Below, one piece after another: positions 1-8,325 of a stretch of DNA of 16,462 bases; positions within the stretch are counted from its first letter, which is position 1, and every line of letters begins with the position of its first letter. Below the pieces are notes generated by a model. That model was not told where the DNA came from and ran no database searches. It was given only the letters and a program-made list of their open reading frames with translations. The DNA comes from an uncultured Eubacteriales bacterium (GTDB lineage: Bacteria; Bacillota; Clostridia; Christensenellales; Christensenellaceae), in the NCBI GenBank assembly GCA_900545085.1, contig UQXU01000038.1, positions 1 to 16,462 of the forward strand, in the 5' to 3' direction. The position numbers and the translations under genes were made by a program.

Positions 1-2373
1 GAATATACCTGACATAGCCGTATTGCTTATCGCCAAATCCAACCATTTTTCCTTATCGCGATACGTCTTCACAGCGCGTGCAAAAGCATCGTCATAGGAT
101 CTGAAATCATGCAGAAGAAAATATCTGTCCGCAGCTTCAAAATCTCCAAACACCAGAGAATGATACAGGTCTGAGAACTGACGGTCGTTCGCTCCGGGAA
201 GCGACCCGTCTATCAGCCTGCCCAAAACAGAGCGCAGCTCCTTATCCTTTTCGTAATATTCTCCCGTATTGTACGCATTGAACTTTTTAAGGCGCTCTAT
301 TTCCTGAACAGTCGCACCGAAAATAAATATGTTCTCTTCTCCGACACGCTCGTATATCTCTACGTTCGCGCCGTCCATAGTGCCTATTGTAACCGCGCCG
401 TTCATCATGAACTTCATATTGCCCGTTCCGGACGCTTCCATCCCTGCCGTGGAGAGCTGCTCCGAAAAATCAGTAGCGGGTATGAGTATTTCCGCCGCCG
501 ATACACTGTAATTCTCGATAAACACAACCTGCAAGATGTCCTTTGTCTTGGGATCGTTGTTCACGAGCTGTGCGACGGAGTTTATAAGTCTTATTATGTT
601 CTTTGCCCTCGCATACCCCGGAGAAGCCTTCGCTGCGAACAAGAACACCATTGGCTGAGTAAAAGAGCTTGGGTCTTCCAGTATTCTGTTATACAAGCAT
701 ATTATATGCATCACTTTAAGAAGCTGGCGCTTGTATTCATGCAGGCGCTTGGCGTGAGTGTCGAAAATAGCGTCTGTGTTGAGAACTATTCCCTGCTTTT
801 TCAACACATAATCCGCAAGGCGTTTTTTGTTCTGCTGTTTTATCTCGAAGAAGCGTTCGCGAAACTTCTCATCATGCTGATATTCCATAAGACGTTCAAA
901 CTGAGTGTAGTCCTTCAGGAATCCGTCGCCTATATAATCTATCATGAGCTTTGTCAGCCCGGGGTTTGCCTTTGCCAACCATCGGCGATGAGTTATGCCG
1001 TTTGTTATAGCAAGGAATTTACTCGGATGCTGAATATAACTGTCTCTGAAAAGCTGTGTTTTTAATATATTGCCATGCAGCTGAGACACGCCGTTTATCT
1101 TCCCGCATGCGGCTACGCAAAGATGCGCCATTCGTATCTCGTTGTACGCTATTATCGAAAGCTGACTTATTTTTTCGAAATCGCCCGGATATTCCTGCCA
1201 GAGCGTCTCGCAGTATTTCTCATTTATAGCTTTAATTATCGCGTAAATACGCGGAAGCAGGCGGCTGAACATATCCTTCGGCCAGCATTCCAGAGCCTCG
1301 CGCAGTATAGTATGATTCGTATAGTTGAAAACCTGACCTACGATATACCACGCATCGTCCCAGCTGAACCCCTCTTCATCCATGAGTATACGCATAAGCT
1401 CCGGGATAGCCAGAGTCGGATGAGTATCGTTGATTTGAATCTCGATATATTTCGGCAAAGTATGCAAATCGCCGTACAGCTTTTTGTGCCTTCTGACGAG
1501 AGACTGAATCGTAGCGGAGGTAAAGAAATAGAACTGTTTGAGCCGGAGCTGCTTTCCCGCTTCGTGATTGTCCTCAGGGTACAGGACTTTGGAAATCACC
1601 TCGGCCAGCTCTTTTTCCTCCATAGCGCGCGCATAGTCGCCTCGATTAAAAAGAGACATATCCAGATTTTTCTTTGCTCTTGCGCTCCAGAGTCTCAGCG
1701 TCGCAGGAGTATCGCTGTCATAACCTACTATCGGCATGTCGTACGGCACCGCAACCACAGTAGAATAATTAAAGTGATTTATCCTGAGTCCCTCGTCCGT
1801 CCATTCTTCTTTTATCTCTCCTCCGAAATGAACCTCGACCTGCTCCTCTACAGTCTCAACTTCCCAGACTTCGCCCGTATCCAGCCAGTTGTCTTCTACC
1901 TCGACCTGCGCTCCATCGAGAATTTTTTGTTTAAAAAGACCGTGCTCATATCTGATTCCACAGCCCATGGCAGGCAGCTCAAGCGTGGCCAGAGAATCCA
2001 AAAAGCACGCCGCAAGCCTGCCCAAGCCGCCGTTGCCCAGAGCTGCGTCGTCCTCTTCTTCCTCCACGTCGTATAAGTCTATACCCATTTCGGCAAGCGC
2101 ATCTTTGTATCTGTCGAACTTGCCCAGATTAATCATATTGTTGACTAATGCACGCCCCATCAGAAACTCAGCAGACATATAAACAAGCATCTTTTTCCCC
2201 TGCTTTTGTATATTCTCCTGACTGCGCGTCCATTCGTCCATTATCTCATCACGCACGCAGAGAGCGCATGCCTGATATATAAGCTCCATGCTTGCATTCT
2301 CAAGCGTTTTGCCGAAATGCCGCTTGAGCTTGCTCCTGATGTTCTCGTACTCTTTGGAATGCGAGTGTGCCAT
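1..2373 (-). CDS. glgP: Glycogen/maltodextrin phosphorylase, 3' end cut by window edge
   Basis: GlgP cleaves alpha-1,4-glucan chain ends with phosphate, releasing glucose-1-phosphate. It is a cytosolic, PLP-dependent GT35 enzyme. The reading frame is open from an ATG at 2373-2371 to base 1: 791 codons with no stop. Recognisable GT35 blocks in order are GNGGLGRLAACFLDSLATLE near the N-terminal third, QINDTHPTLAIPELMR, ITNGITHRRW, HAKRLHEYKRQ, FAAKASPGYARAK, and the PLP-lysine block EASGTGNMKFMMNG, with the lysine at residue 654. The last visible residues, NTAMSGIF, match the usual block just before the C-terminus, so only about 20-25 residues are missing. A GGAGG ribosome binding site lies 12 nt before the ATG, a slightly long spacing. 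The gene is the last of the glg block and sits 174 bp from glgA behind its own candidate promoter and structured leader, so separate regulation is likely. Confidence 0.97.
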   Translation of the reverse strand, partial: MAHSHSKEYENIRSKLKRHFGKTLENASMELIYQACALCVRDEIMDEWTRSQENIQKQGKKMLVYMSAEFLMGRALVNNMINLGKFDRYKDALAEMGIDLYDVEEEEDDAALGNGGLGRLAACFLDSLATLELPAMGCGIRYEHGLFKQKILDGAQVEVEDNWLDTGEVWEVETVEEQVEVHFGGEIKEEWTDEGLRINHFNYSTVVAVPYDMPIVGYDSDTPATLRLWSARAKKNLDMSLFNRGDYARAMEEKELAEVISKVLYPEDNHEAGKQLRLKQFYFFTSATIQSLVRRHKKLYGDLHTLPKYIEIQINDTHPTLAIPELMRILMDEEGFSWDDAWYIVGQVFNYTNHTILREALECWPKDMFSRLLPRIYAIIKAINEKYCETLWQEYPGDFEKISQLSIIAYNEIRMAHLCVAACGKINGVSQLHGNILKTQLFRDSYIQHPSKFLAITNGITHRRWLAKANPGLTKLMIDYIGDGFLKDYTQFERLMEYQHDEKFRERFFEIKQQNKKRLADYVLKKQGIVLNTDAIFDTHAKRLHEYKRQLLKVMHIICLYNRILEDPSSFTQPMVFLFAAKASPGYARAKNIIRLINSVAQLVNNDPKTKDILQVVFIENYSVSAAEILIPATDFSEQLSTAGMEASGTGNMKFMMNGAVTIGTMDGANVEIYERVGEENIFIFGATVQEIERLKKFNAYNTGEYYEKDKELRSVLGRLIDGSLPGANDRQFSDLYHSLVFGDFEAADRYFLLHDFRSYDDAFARAVKTYRDKEKWLDLAISNTAMSGIF

Positions 2374-2492
2374 ATAAGTTTTTATCCTCCATGTTCTATG
2401 CTTTGGGCTAAACCAAAGAGCCTCATCCGCTTGTTATTTTTTTCGGCATGAGACTCTTATCGCCGTCTCATAGTAGTATGCCCAAGCATACA
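2374..2492 (-). promoter_or_regulatory. Structured 5' leader of glgP (several hairpins)
   Basis: This is the inferred untranslated leader between the candidate glgP promoter and the glgP ATG. In transcript order it holds a perfect 6-bp hairpin with a TTGG loop (2491-2476, GTATGC/GCATAC), then a 7-bp hairpin (2471-2448, ATGAGAC/GTCTCAT with a 10-nt loop). Next come a third arm ATGAGGC (2426-2420) and a 6-bp hairpin CTTTGG/CCAAAG (2418-2401). The third arm can pair with GTCTCAT in place of the first arm, with one G-U pair, so two structures exclude each other. No U-tract follows any stem, so this does not look like an intrinsic terminator. It could set mRNA stability or processing, or be a cis-regulatory RNA. 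The pairings are seen directly; the function is inferred. Confidence 0.4.
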
Positions 2493-2498
2493 AGGTGT

Positions 2499-2527
2499 AT
2501 ATTACAATATTTTCTGAAAATTGTAAA
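2499..2527 (-). promoter_or_regulatory. Candidate sigma-A promoter for glgP
   Basis: On the minus strand, TTTACA (2527-2522; 5 of 6 to TTGACA) and TAATAT (2504-2499; 4 of 6 to TATAAT) are separated by exactly 17 nt. The predicted start near 2492 would put a hairpin at the 5' end of the transcript and give a leader of about 120 nt before glgP. The element lies within the AT-rich glgA-glgP gap, and an imperfect palindrome (TTACAAT/ATTGTAA, 2502-2526) overlaps it and could be an operator. AT-rich DNA throws up such matches by chance, so confidence is moderate. Confidence 0.4.
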
Positions 2528-2547
2528 CAGCTCCAAAACTTGAAATT

Positions 2548-3990
2548 TCACCTTTCTGCCAACGAAGTGTAAAGTCCCATGTATTCTGAAGCTGACACCG
2601 CAAAGCTGCTGTCTCTTGACATTGCGCTGCTTATCAGGCCGTCCATTATTTCCGCATTTGCATAGCATTTGAGCGCGAGCCTGATAACATTGAGCATATC
2701 ATGAGCATTAAAATTGCGAAAAGAGAATCCATTCCCTTCACCTGTATACTGATTATACGGATGCACCGTATCCGCCAAGCCGCCCGTTTCTCTTACAATG
2801 GGCAGGCTTCCGTATCTCATCGCAATCATCTGTGAAATGCCGCACGGCTCAAATTTCGACGGCATGAGGAAGAAATCGCTTCCGGCATATACCTTTCGAG
2901 CCAGCTCATCATCATATCCCAGCTTGACAGACAGTCTCCCGCAGTATTTATACGCCGACTGCATAAAGAAATCCTCATACTGCCTCTCTCCCGAGCCAAC
3001 GACTACCATCGCTACGTTTTCGCTCATTATTTCGTCCATGACTCTGACTATGAGATCCAAGCCTTTTTGAGATGTCATTCTTGTAACTACGCCTATTATG
3101 GGAGTATCCAGCTTAGTACCCAAATTGAGAGCGTTCATGAGGTCTGCTTTGCATAGTCTGCGGTTTTCAAGAGATGAATAAGTATAATTGGCATACAGAG
3201 CCTTATCTCTCGACGGGTCGTACAGCTCTGTATCCATACCGTTTAATATACCGCTCAAATCCGCGCTTCGTTTGCAAAGCACGCCATCCATTCCCTCGCC
3301 GAAATACTGCGTCATTATCTCGCTGGCATAAGTAGGGCTTACTGTATTAAGCAGGTCTGCAAATACAAGCGCACTCTTTAAAAAGTTCGCGCATCCATAC
3401 GCCTCTATGCACTCTGAATTGTAATATTCGGGGCCTATCCCCAGCATATCTTGAATAAAGCCTTGTGAAAACTTGCCTTGATACGCGAGATTGTGTATAG
3501 TATAGAGCGTTTTTATTCCGCCCTGAGGTCTGCCTCTGTACTGTGTTTTTATCAGCATTGGAATTATGCCTGTATGCCAATCGTTGCAATGTATTACGTC
3601 CGGAATAAAGTCTATTAAAGATAAGCTCTCCAAAACAGCACGCGAAAAGAACGAATACTGCTCCCCTTCAGCTTCTCCTCCCCTGTATATCTCAGTGCCG
3701 AAATAGTATTCGCTGTCTACAAAGTAAAACGTAACTCCGCGAAACTGCATAGTGAGTATTCCGGCGTATTGCTTACGCCAGCCGAGATTCACATAGAACT
3801 TGGCGAGCGTCTGCATTTTTTCGAAGTATTTTTCTTTTATTTTCTTATGCAGCGGTATCATAACTCGAGCATCAACGCCCTGCCGATTGAGCTCAACGGG
3901 CAGCGCGCCTATTACATCCGCCAGACCGCCAACCTTAGCGAACGGGGCGCATTCTGCTCCGACTATCAGTACGCTCAGCCTGTCTCTCAT
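2548..3990 (-). CDS. glgA: Glycogen synthase (ADP-glucose type)
   Basis: GlgA transfers glucose from ADP-glucose to the non-reducing end of alpha-1,4-glucan; it is a cytosolic GT5 enzyme with two Rossmann-like domains. The product is 480 residues, normal for bacterial GlgA. Visible motifs are KVGGLADV at residues 19-26 (nucleotide-sugar loop), CNDWHTG at 135-141, TRMTSQKG at 303-310 (catalytic-site Arg304 and Lys309), and SKFEPCGISQM at 378-388 with the conserved Glu381, followed by ETGGLADTV. The ATG at 3990 overlaps the glgD stop as ATGA, with AAGGAG 7 nt upstream, which implies translational coupling to glgD. It supplies the chain-elongation step to the GlgC/GlgD and GlgB products of the same operon. 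Nothing unusual was seen in the protein. Confidence 0.98.
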   Translation of the reverse strand: MRDRLSVLIVGAECAPFAKVGGLADVIGALPVELNRQGVDARVMIPLHKKIKEKYFEKMQTLAKFYVNLGWRKQYAGILTMQFRGVTFYFVDSEYYFGTEIYRGGEAEGEQYSFFSRAVLESLSLIDFIPDVIHCNDWHTGIIPMLIKTQYRGRPQGGIKTLYTIHNLAYQGKFSQGFIQDMLGIGPEYYNSECIEAYGCANFLKSALVFADLLNTVSPTYASEIMTQYFGEGMDGVLCKRSADLSGILNGMDTELYDPSRDKALYANYTYSSLENRRLCKADLMNALNLGTKLDTPIIGVVTRMTSQKGLDLIVRVMDEIMSENVAMVVVGSGERQYEDFFMQSAYKYCGRLSVKLGYDDELARKVYAGSDFFLMPSKFEPCGISQMIAMRYGSLPIVRETGGLADTVHPYNQYTGEGNGFSFRNFNAHDMLNVIRLALKCYANAEIMDGLISSAMSRDSSFAVSASEYMGLYTSLAER

Positions 3991-5126
3991 ATTACTGCTC
4001 CTTTCTTGATAACTACGGGATAATGTTTATCCCCTATCAGTCGTCTGCCGGAGCGTATACGCACGTTTTTATCCAGAATCGTGTTTTCTATCCAGCAGTT
4101 ATTGAATATCTCGCATCCATTCATAATAATGCTGTCTTTTATTGTTGTATCCTTACCTATCTTTACTGTACGGAATATTACGCTGTTTTCGACTCTGCCT
4201 TCTATCTCACAGCCGTTAGCTATGAGCGAATTCTGCACTACAGCTTCTGAGCCATAGCGAACGGGAAATTCATCCTTTGCTTTAGTATAAACAGGATGAC
4301 CGGTATGGAACAACTCCTTCTGCACTTCGCGATTCAGCATCGACATATTCACATCGTAATACGAAGCAACCGAATGCAATCTTCCCACATAGCCCGTATG
4401 CTCATAGCCATAGACTCTGAGACGCGACACATTGGGCATGAGTACATCCTGTATAAACTTGTATCTGCCGCGGGAAATAGCATCGTCTACCAGATACTCT
4501 AACAGATCCTTCTTTATTAGATAAGCGGAGAGGCTCATATTAGTCGAAGTAGGCATTATAGGATTGAATTCCATATCCAGCACTCTGCCGTTTTTGTCCA
4601 TATTCAGACGCAGATCGTTAAATCCCATTTCTCCTGATTTTGGTGTTATCGGCTCATCGTTATATAGAATAGTGATGTCGGCATTTTTAGCTATATGATA
4701 GTTTACAAGATCCGTATATGTCGTGTTATATATATTGTACGCACTGGACAGCAGGCAATACTGTTGACTAATGCGTTTGATATAACCCATAGAATTTTTA
4801 ATTGAATCGCACAGCCCGCGCTGAGCCATGGAATTGTCTATAGTATCGACCACAGGTGCCAGAATGACCATGCCGCCGTTCTTCTTGCTCAAATCCCATT
4901 CTTTGCCTGAGCCAAGGTGATCCACCATAGATTGATAATGCATCCGCGTTATAACGCCCACGTTGCGTATGCCGGAGTTTACCATATTGGATAGAATAAA
5001 GTCTATCGCGCGGTATCTGCCGCCCACGGGCAGCGCGCCTATCGCGCGATTGGCGCAAAGCTCTATCAAATCCATATTCTGTTCACCCGTATATACCAGT
5101 CCGAATACGTCGTTAGTAATGTTCAA
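3987..5126 (-). CDS. glgD: GlgD, non-catalytic partner subunit of ADP-glucose pyrophosphorylase
   Basis: GlgD is a GlgC paralogue found in Bacillota that forms hetero-oligomers with GlgC and modulates its activity (established for the family). The protein is 379 residues: a nucleotidyltransferase-like domain to about residue 240, then a left-handed beta-helix tail with hexapeptide-type repeats from about 285. The GlgC landmarks are recognisable but degenerate. The N-terminal GGxGxRL loop is absent, LPVGGRYRAIDFILSN (32-47) is retained, the catalytic SGDH motif reads SSAY (127-130) so the Asp is Ala129, and the glucose-1-phosphate motif EKP is FNP. The start is TTG at 5126-5124, with GAGGGGG 8 nt upstream; the nearby ATG at 5143 runs straight into a stop. 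It lies 13 bp after glgC and overlaps glgA by 4 bp. Confidence 0.96.
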   Translation of the reverse strand: MNITNDVFGLVYTGEQNMDLIELCANRAIGALPVGGRYRAIDFILSNMVNSGIRNVGVITRMHYQSMVDHLGSGKEWDLSKKNGGMVILAPVVDTIDNSMAQRGLCDSIKNSMGYIKRISQQYCLLSSAYNIYNTTYTDLVNYHIAKNADITILYNDEPITPKSGEMGFNDLRLNMDKNGRVLDMEFNPIMPTSTNMSLSAYLIKKDLLEYLVDDAISRGRYKFIQDVLMPNVSRLRVYGYEHTGYVGRLHSVASYYDVNMSMLNREVQKELFHTGHPVYTKAKDEFPVRYGSEAVVQNSLIANGCEIEGRVENSVIFRTVKIGKDTTIKDSIIMNGCEIFNNCWIENTILDKNVRIRSGRRLIGDKHYPVVIKKGAVI

Positions 5127-5139
5127 TTCAGTTTCCCCC

Positions 5140-6321
5140 TCATATGCGCGAATTAGGCTCTATCATCTCTCCGGAGCTAACCTCTGTTCCGCCGCTCAGC
5201 TCACAGTTCATTCCAATGACGGCTATATCTTCACCGCCGCCTATCTTGCACCCTTCGCCTATTACGACCTCTTCATCTAATATAGACTTTATAACAGACG
5301 ATCCGCCGCAAATTTTTGAACGCGACATTATTATACTGTCTTTAATTTTTGCGCCTTCTTCGATCACCACCCCGGGGAATATCACGCTGTTTTCTATTTC
5401 GCCGTCAATGACGCAGCCTTCCGATATTATACTGTTCTTAACCTTTGCAGTTTTTCCTGTATAATGAGGAGGCATATCTGCGCTGCGGCTGTATATTCTC
5501 CACGACGTATCCTGCAAATCCAGCTCAGATGTATCCGAAAGCAGCTCCATGTTAGCTTCCCAATAGCTCTCCACCGTGCCTACGTCTTTCCAATATCCTC
5601 GGAAAGGATATGCAAACAGCCTTTCTCCGCCGGAGAGCATGGCAGGGATCACATTTTTCCCGAAATCATTTGCAGAATTTATGTCATTGCTGTCTTCTAT
5701 AAGATATTTGCGCAGCTTTTTCCACGAAAAGACGTATACGCCCATAGACGCCATATTGTTCTTCGGCTCAGCAGGCTTTTCTTCAAATTCAAATATTCGC
5801 AGCTCCTCGTCGGTGTTCATTATGCCGAATCTGGAAGCTTCTTCAAACGGAACTTTAATTACTGCTATCGTGGCATCCGCTTCTTTCTCGATATGCGCCA
5901 GAAGCATTTTGCTGTAATCCATTTTATAGATATGGTCTCCGGAGAGCACCATAACGTAATCCGGATTATATCTGTCTATAAAATAGCAGTTCTGAAACAC
6001 TGCGTTCGCTGTACCGGAATACCACTCTCCCGATTCACCGCGAACATAAGGAGGAAGTACAAAAGCTCCGCCTGACATGCTGTCCAGATCCCACGGAGCG
6101 CCAGTGCTTATATACGAATTCAGCTCCAGCGGCTGATACTGAGTCAACACGCCTACGGTATCCACTCCGGAGTGGATACAGTTCGAAAGAGGAAAATCTA
6201 TTATCTTGTATTTCCCGCCGTATGGCACAGCCGGCTTGGCACGGAGCCGCGTCAGTACACCCAGCCTGCTGCCCTGTCCTCCCGCGAGCAGCATCGCTAC
6301 ACATTTCTTCTTAGCTTGCAT
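5140..6321 (-). CDS. glgC: Glucose-1-phosphate adenylyltransferase, catalytic subunit
   Basis: GlgC makes ADP-glucose and pyrophosphate from glucose-1-phosphate and ATP, the committed step of glycogen synthesis in the cytosol. The 393-residue product has all catalytic landmarks: LAGGQGSRL at 12-20, [14 protein letters not shown] at 34-47, SGDH at 127-130 with catalytic Asp129, FEEKP at 179-183 with sugar-phosphate-binding Lys182, and GYWKDVGT at 242-249. A C-terminal left-handed beta-helix runs from about 275 with isoleucine-rich hexapeptide repeats ([15 protein letters not shown]). The ATG at 6321 is 7 nt after a GGGGG stretch, a weaker ribosome site than those of its neighbours. glgD follows after 13 bp, the usual arrangement for hetero-oligomeric enzyme. 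The 62-bp gap to glgB contains a short tandem repeat. Confidence 0.98.
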   Translation of the reverse strand: MQAKKKCVAMLLAGGQGSRLGVLTRLRAKPAVPYGGKYKIIDFPLSNCIHSGVDTVGVLTQYQPLELNSYISTGAPWDLDSMSGGAFVLPPYVRGESGEWYSGTANAVFQNCYFIDRYNPDYVMVLSGDHIYKMDYSKMLLAHIEKEADATIAVIKVPFEEASRFGIMNTDEELRIFEFEEKPAEPKNNMASMGVYVFSWKKLRKYLIEDSNDINSANDFGKNVIPAMLSGGERLFAYPFRGYWKDVGTVESYWEANMELLSDTSELDLQDTSWRIYSRSADMPPHYTGKTAKVKNSIISEGCVIDGEIENSVIFPGVVIEEGAKIKDSIIMSRSKICGGSSVIKSILDEEVVIGEGCKIGGGEDIAVIGMNCELSGGTEVSSGEMIEPNSRI

Positions 6322-6337
6322 ATTCAGACCCCCGTTT

Positions 6338-6351
6338 CAATTAACAATTAA
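6338..6351. repeat. Tandem 7-bp repeat in the glgB-glgC gap
   Basis: CAATTAA occurs twice head to tail (6338-6344 and 6345-6351) and is followed by CATTG, giving a short AT-rich block about 17 nt upstream of the glgC start. It could be a protein-binding site or chance low complexity. The sequence is certain; the function is unknown. Confidence 0.3.
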
Positions 6352-6383
6352 CATTGTCTTACTTTAAAAAATGCCGAATTTTA

Positions 6384-8294
6384 TCAATCAGCAGTGAACT
6401 CGTAGTACACCGCAGCTAACGGCGGCAGAGTCACACTAGCCGAAAAAGGCAGATTCATCGGCCCTTGCTCGTGGAAAGTGTGAGTGCTTCTGCCGTCCGA
6501 TATTCCTCTCACGCCGCTCCCTCCAAATTGGAGATCGTCACTGTTTATTATTTCTTTCAACGTGCCCGCCATCGGCATTCCGATTACATAATTGTATCTC
6601 ACCACAGGCGTAAAGTTAAACACAGCCACCAAGCGTCTAACCTTGCCCGCGCGTTCCGCAGAGTTCCTCATAAACGCCAGTGTACTCCAATTTCTATTGT
6701 CGACATCAAGCCATGTAAATCCGTCCCATTTATCATCAACTTCGTAGAGAGCTCTGTTTCGCTTATAGTATCTGCCCAAGCGCCGGACATAGCTCTGCAT
6801 GTTGAAATGCGAATCATACTCCAGCAAAAACCAATCCAGCTGCTTTTTCTCCGACCACTCTATAAACTGAGCAAATTCATCCCCCATGAACATCATCTTT
6901 TTCCCGGGGTGGGCATACATAAAGCCATAAAGCGCACGCAATGTTGCAAATTTTTGCCAATAATCTCCTGCCATTTTATCTATCATTGAGCCTTTGCCAT
7001 GAACCACCTCGTCATGAGAATATGGCAGGATATAATTCTCACTGTAAGCATACATCATAGAGAAAGTTATTTTATCATGGTTGTCTTTACGATATATCGG
7101 ATCCATAGAGAAATACTCAAGAGTATCGTGCATATATCCCATATCCCATTTAAAAGTAAAGCCAAGTCCGCCTATCTCCGGAGGTTTCGTAACCAGCGGA
7201 TAAGCTGACGACTCCTCTGCAATCGTCATGGCGCCCGGGAACAGCGTAAGCAGAGTAGCGTTCAGCTTGCGCAGAAATTCAACGGCATCCAAATCTATGT
7301 TCCCGCCATATTGATTTAACGCATGTTCTCCGTTTTCTCTGCCGAAGTCCAGATACAGCATAGATGAAACCGCATCTACTCTTATGCCGTCCACATGATA
7401 TTTATCCATGAAGAACACCGCGCTGGACACCAGAAAGCTCTGAACTTCCGGTCTGCCATAGTTGAAAGTCAGCGTTCCCCAATGCGGATGTTCTGCTCTC
7501 AGCGGAGAAACATGCTCGTACAGACCTGTTCCGTCAAAATACGCGAGGCCATGCGCATCCTTTGGAAAATGAGCCGGAACCCAATCTATTATCACTCCAA
7601 TGCCGTGATTATGCATTACATCTACAAATTTCATGAACTGCTGAGGCGTGCCGTACCTCGATGTGAAAGCGTAATAACCCGTAACCTGATAACCCCACGA
7701 GTCGTCAAACGGGTATTCCGTAACGGGAAGAAGCTCAATATGAGTAAAGCCCATATCTTCTGCGTACTCCGCCAGCTCCTCAGCGATCTCCGCAATATCG
7801 ACAAACTGATACCCTTCTTTAGTACGCCAAGAACCTATATGCAGCTCGTAAATATTAACGGGCGAAGTAAATATATTTCTTGATTTACGTCTGCGCATGT
7901 ACGTTTCATCCTGCCATACATAATCAGAAATATCCCAAATCTTAGACGCCGTCGCAGGCCGAACCTCAGCGTGGAATGCAAAAGGATCAGCTTTAAGCCT
8001 CGACACTCCGTCGCATCCCCAGACGCTATACTTATATATGTCGCCGTTCTTCAGTCCTTTTACAAAAGCCGTCCAGACTCCGCCTTCCATCTGCTCCATC
8101 GGATTTGCTTGTGCATTCCATCCGTTAAAGTCTCCTACTACGCTGACCGCGGCGGCGTTAGGCGCCCACACGCAGAAGCGGTGCATATCCAATTCTTCTA
8201 TATAATGGCAGCCCAACGTATTGTATGCGCGCTGCGCCTCCCCCGTATTAAACAGATATATCTCATCCCTATAAGGATAATGTCTATCGTTCAT
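6384..8294 (-). CDS. glgB: 1,4-alpha-glucan branching enzyme
   Basis: GlgB cuts an alpha-1,4 chain and re-attaches it as an alpha-1,6 branch; it is a cytosolic GH13 enzyme. The 636 residues fit the shorter, single-CBM48 type common in Gram-positives. The CBM48 immunoglobulin-like domain covers about 28-115 (CVWAPNAAAVSVVGDFNGWN), followed by the catalytic barrel and an all-beta C-terminal domain. The catalytic triad is complete: nucleophile Asp307 in GIRVDAVSSM, acid/base Glu360 in IAEESSAYP, and Asp428 in YSHDEVVHGKGS. The 53- and 68-residue spacings equal those of the E. coli enzyme (D405, E458, D526, from memory). The ATG at 8294 has AAGGGGG 8 nt upstream. It lies 31 bp after pgi, consistent with co-transcription. 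Confidence 0.98.
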   Translation of the reverse strand: MNDRHYPYRDEIYLFNTGEAQRAYNTLGCHYIEELDMHRFCVWAPNAAAVSVVGDFNGWNAQANPMEQMEGGVWTAFVKGLKNGDIYKYSVWGCDGVSRLKADPFAFHAEVRPATASKIWDISDYVWQDETYMRRRKSRNIFTSPVNIYELHIGSWRTKEGYQFVDIAEIAEELAEYAEDMGFTHIELLPVTEYPFDDSWGYQVTGYYAFTSRYGTPQQFMKFVDVMHNHGIGVIIDWVPAHFPKDAHGLAYFDGTGLYEHVSPLRAEHPHWGTLTFNYGRPEVQSFLVSSAVFFMDKYHVDGIRVDAVSSMLYLDFGRENGEHALNQYGGNIDLDAVEFLRKLNATLLTLFPGAMTIAEESSAYPLVTKPPEIGGLGFTFKWDMGYMHDTLEYFSMDPIYRKDNHDKITFSMMYAYSENYILPYSHDEVVHGKGSMIDKMAGDYWQKFATLRALYGFMYAHPGKKMMFMGDEFAQFIEWSEKKQLDWFLLEYDSHFNMQSYVRRLGRYYKRNRALYEVDDKWDGFTWLDVDNRNWSTLAFMRNSAERAGKVRRLVAVFNFTPVVRYNYVIGMPMAGTLKEIINSDDLQFGGSGVRGISDGRSTHTFHEQGPMNLPFSASVTLPPLAAVYYEFTAD

Positions 8295-8325
8295 AGTCTC
8301 TGCCCCCTTATCGCCGTTATGCTTC

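Noticed and set aside
1075-2076. 333-codon plus-strand open frame
   Set aside because: It lies antisense to glgP, its translation has no recognisable domain, and it has no convincing ribosome site; the phosphorylase motifs on the minus strand explain this DNA.
2445-2482. Intrinsic terminator between glgA and glgP
   Set aside because: The stems are real, but no U-run follows on the minus strand (the downstream run is A-rich), and on the plus strand the T-run lies on the wrong side.
5464-6075. 203-codon plus-strand open frame
   Set aside because: Shadow of glgC; no family resemblance and no ribosome site.
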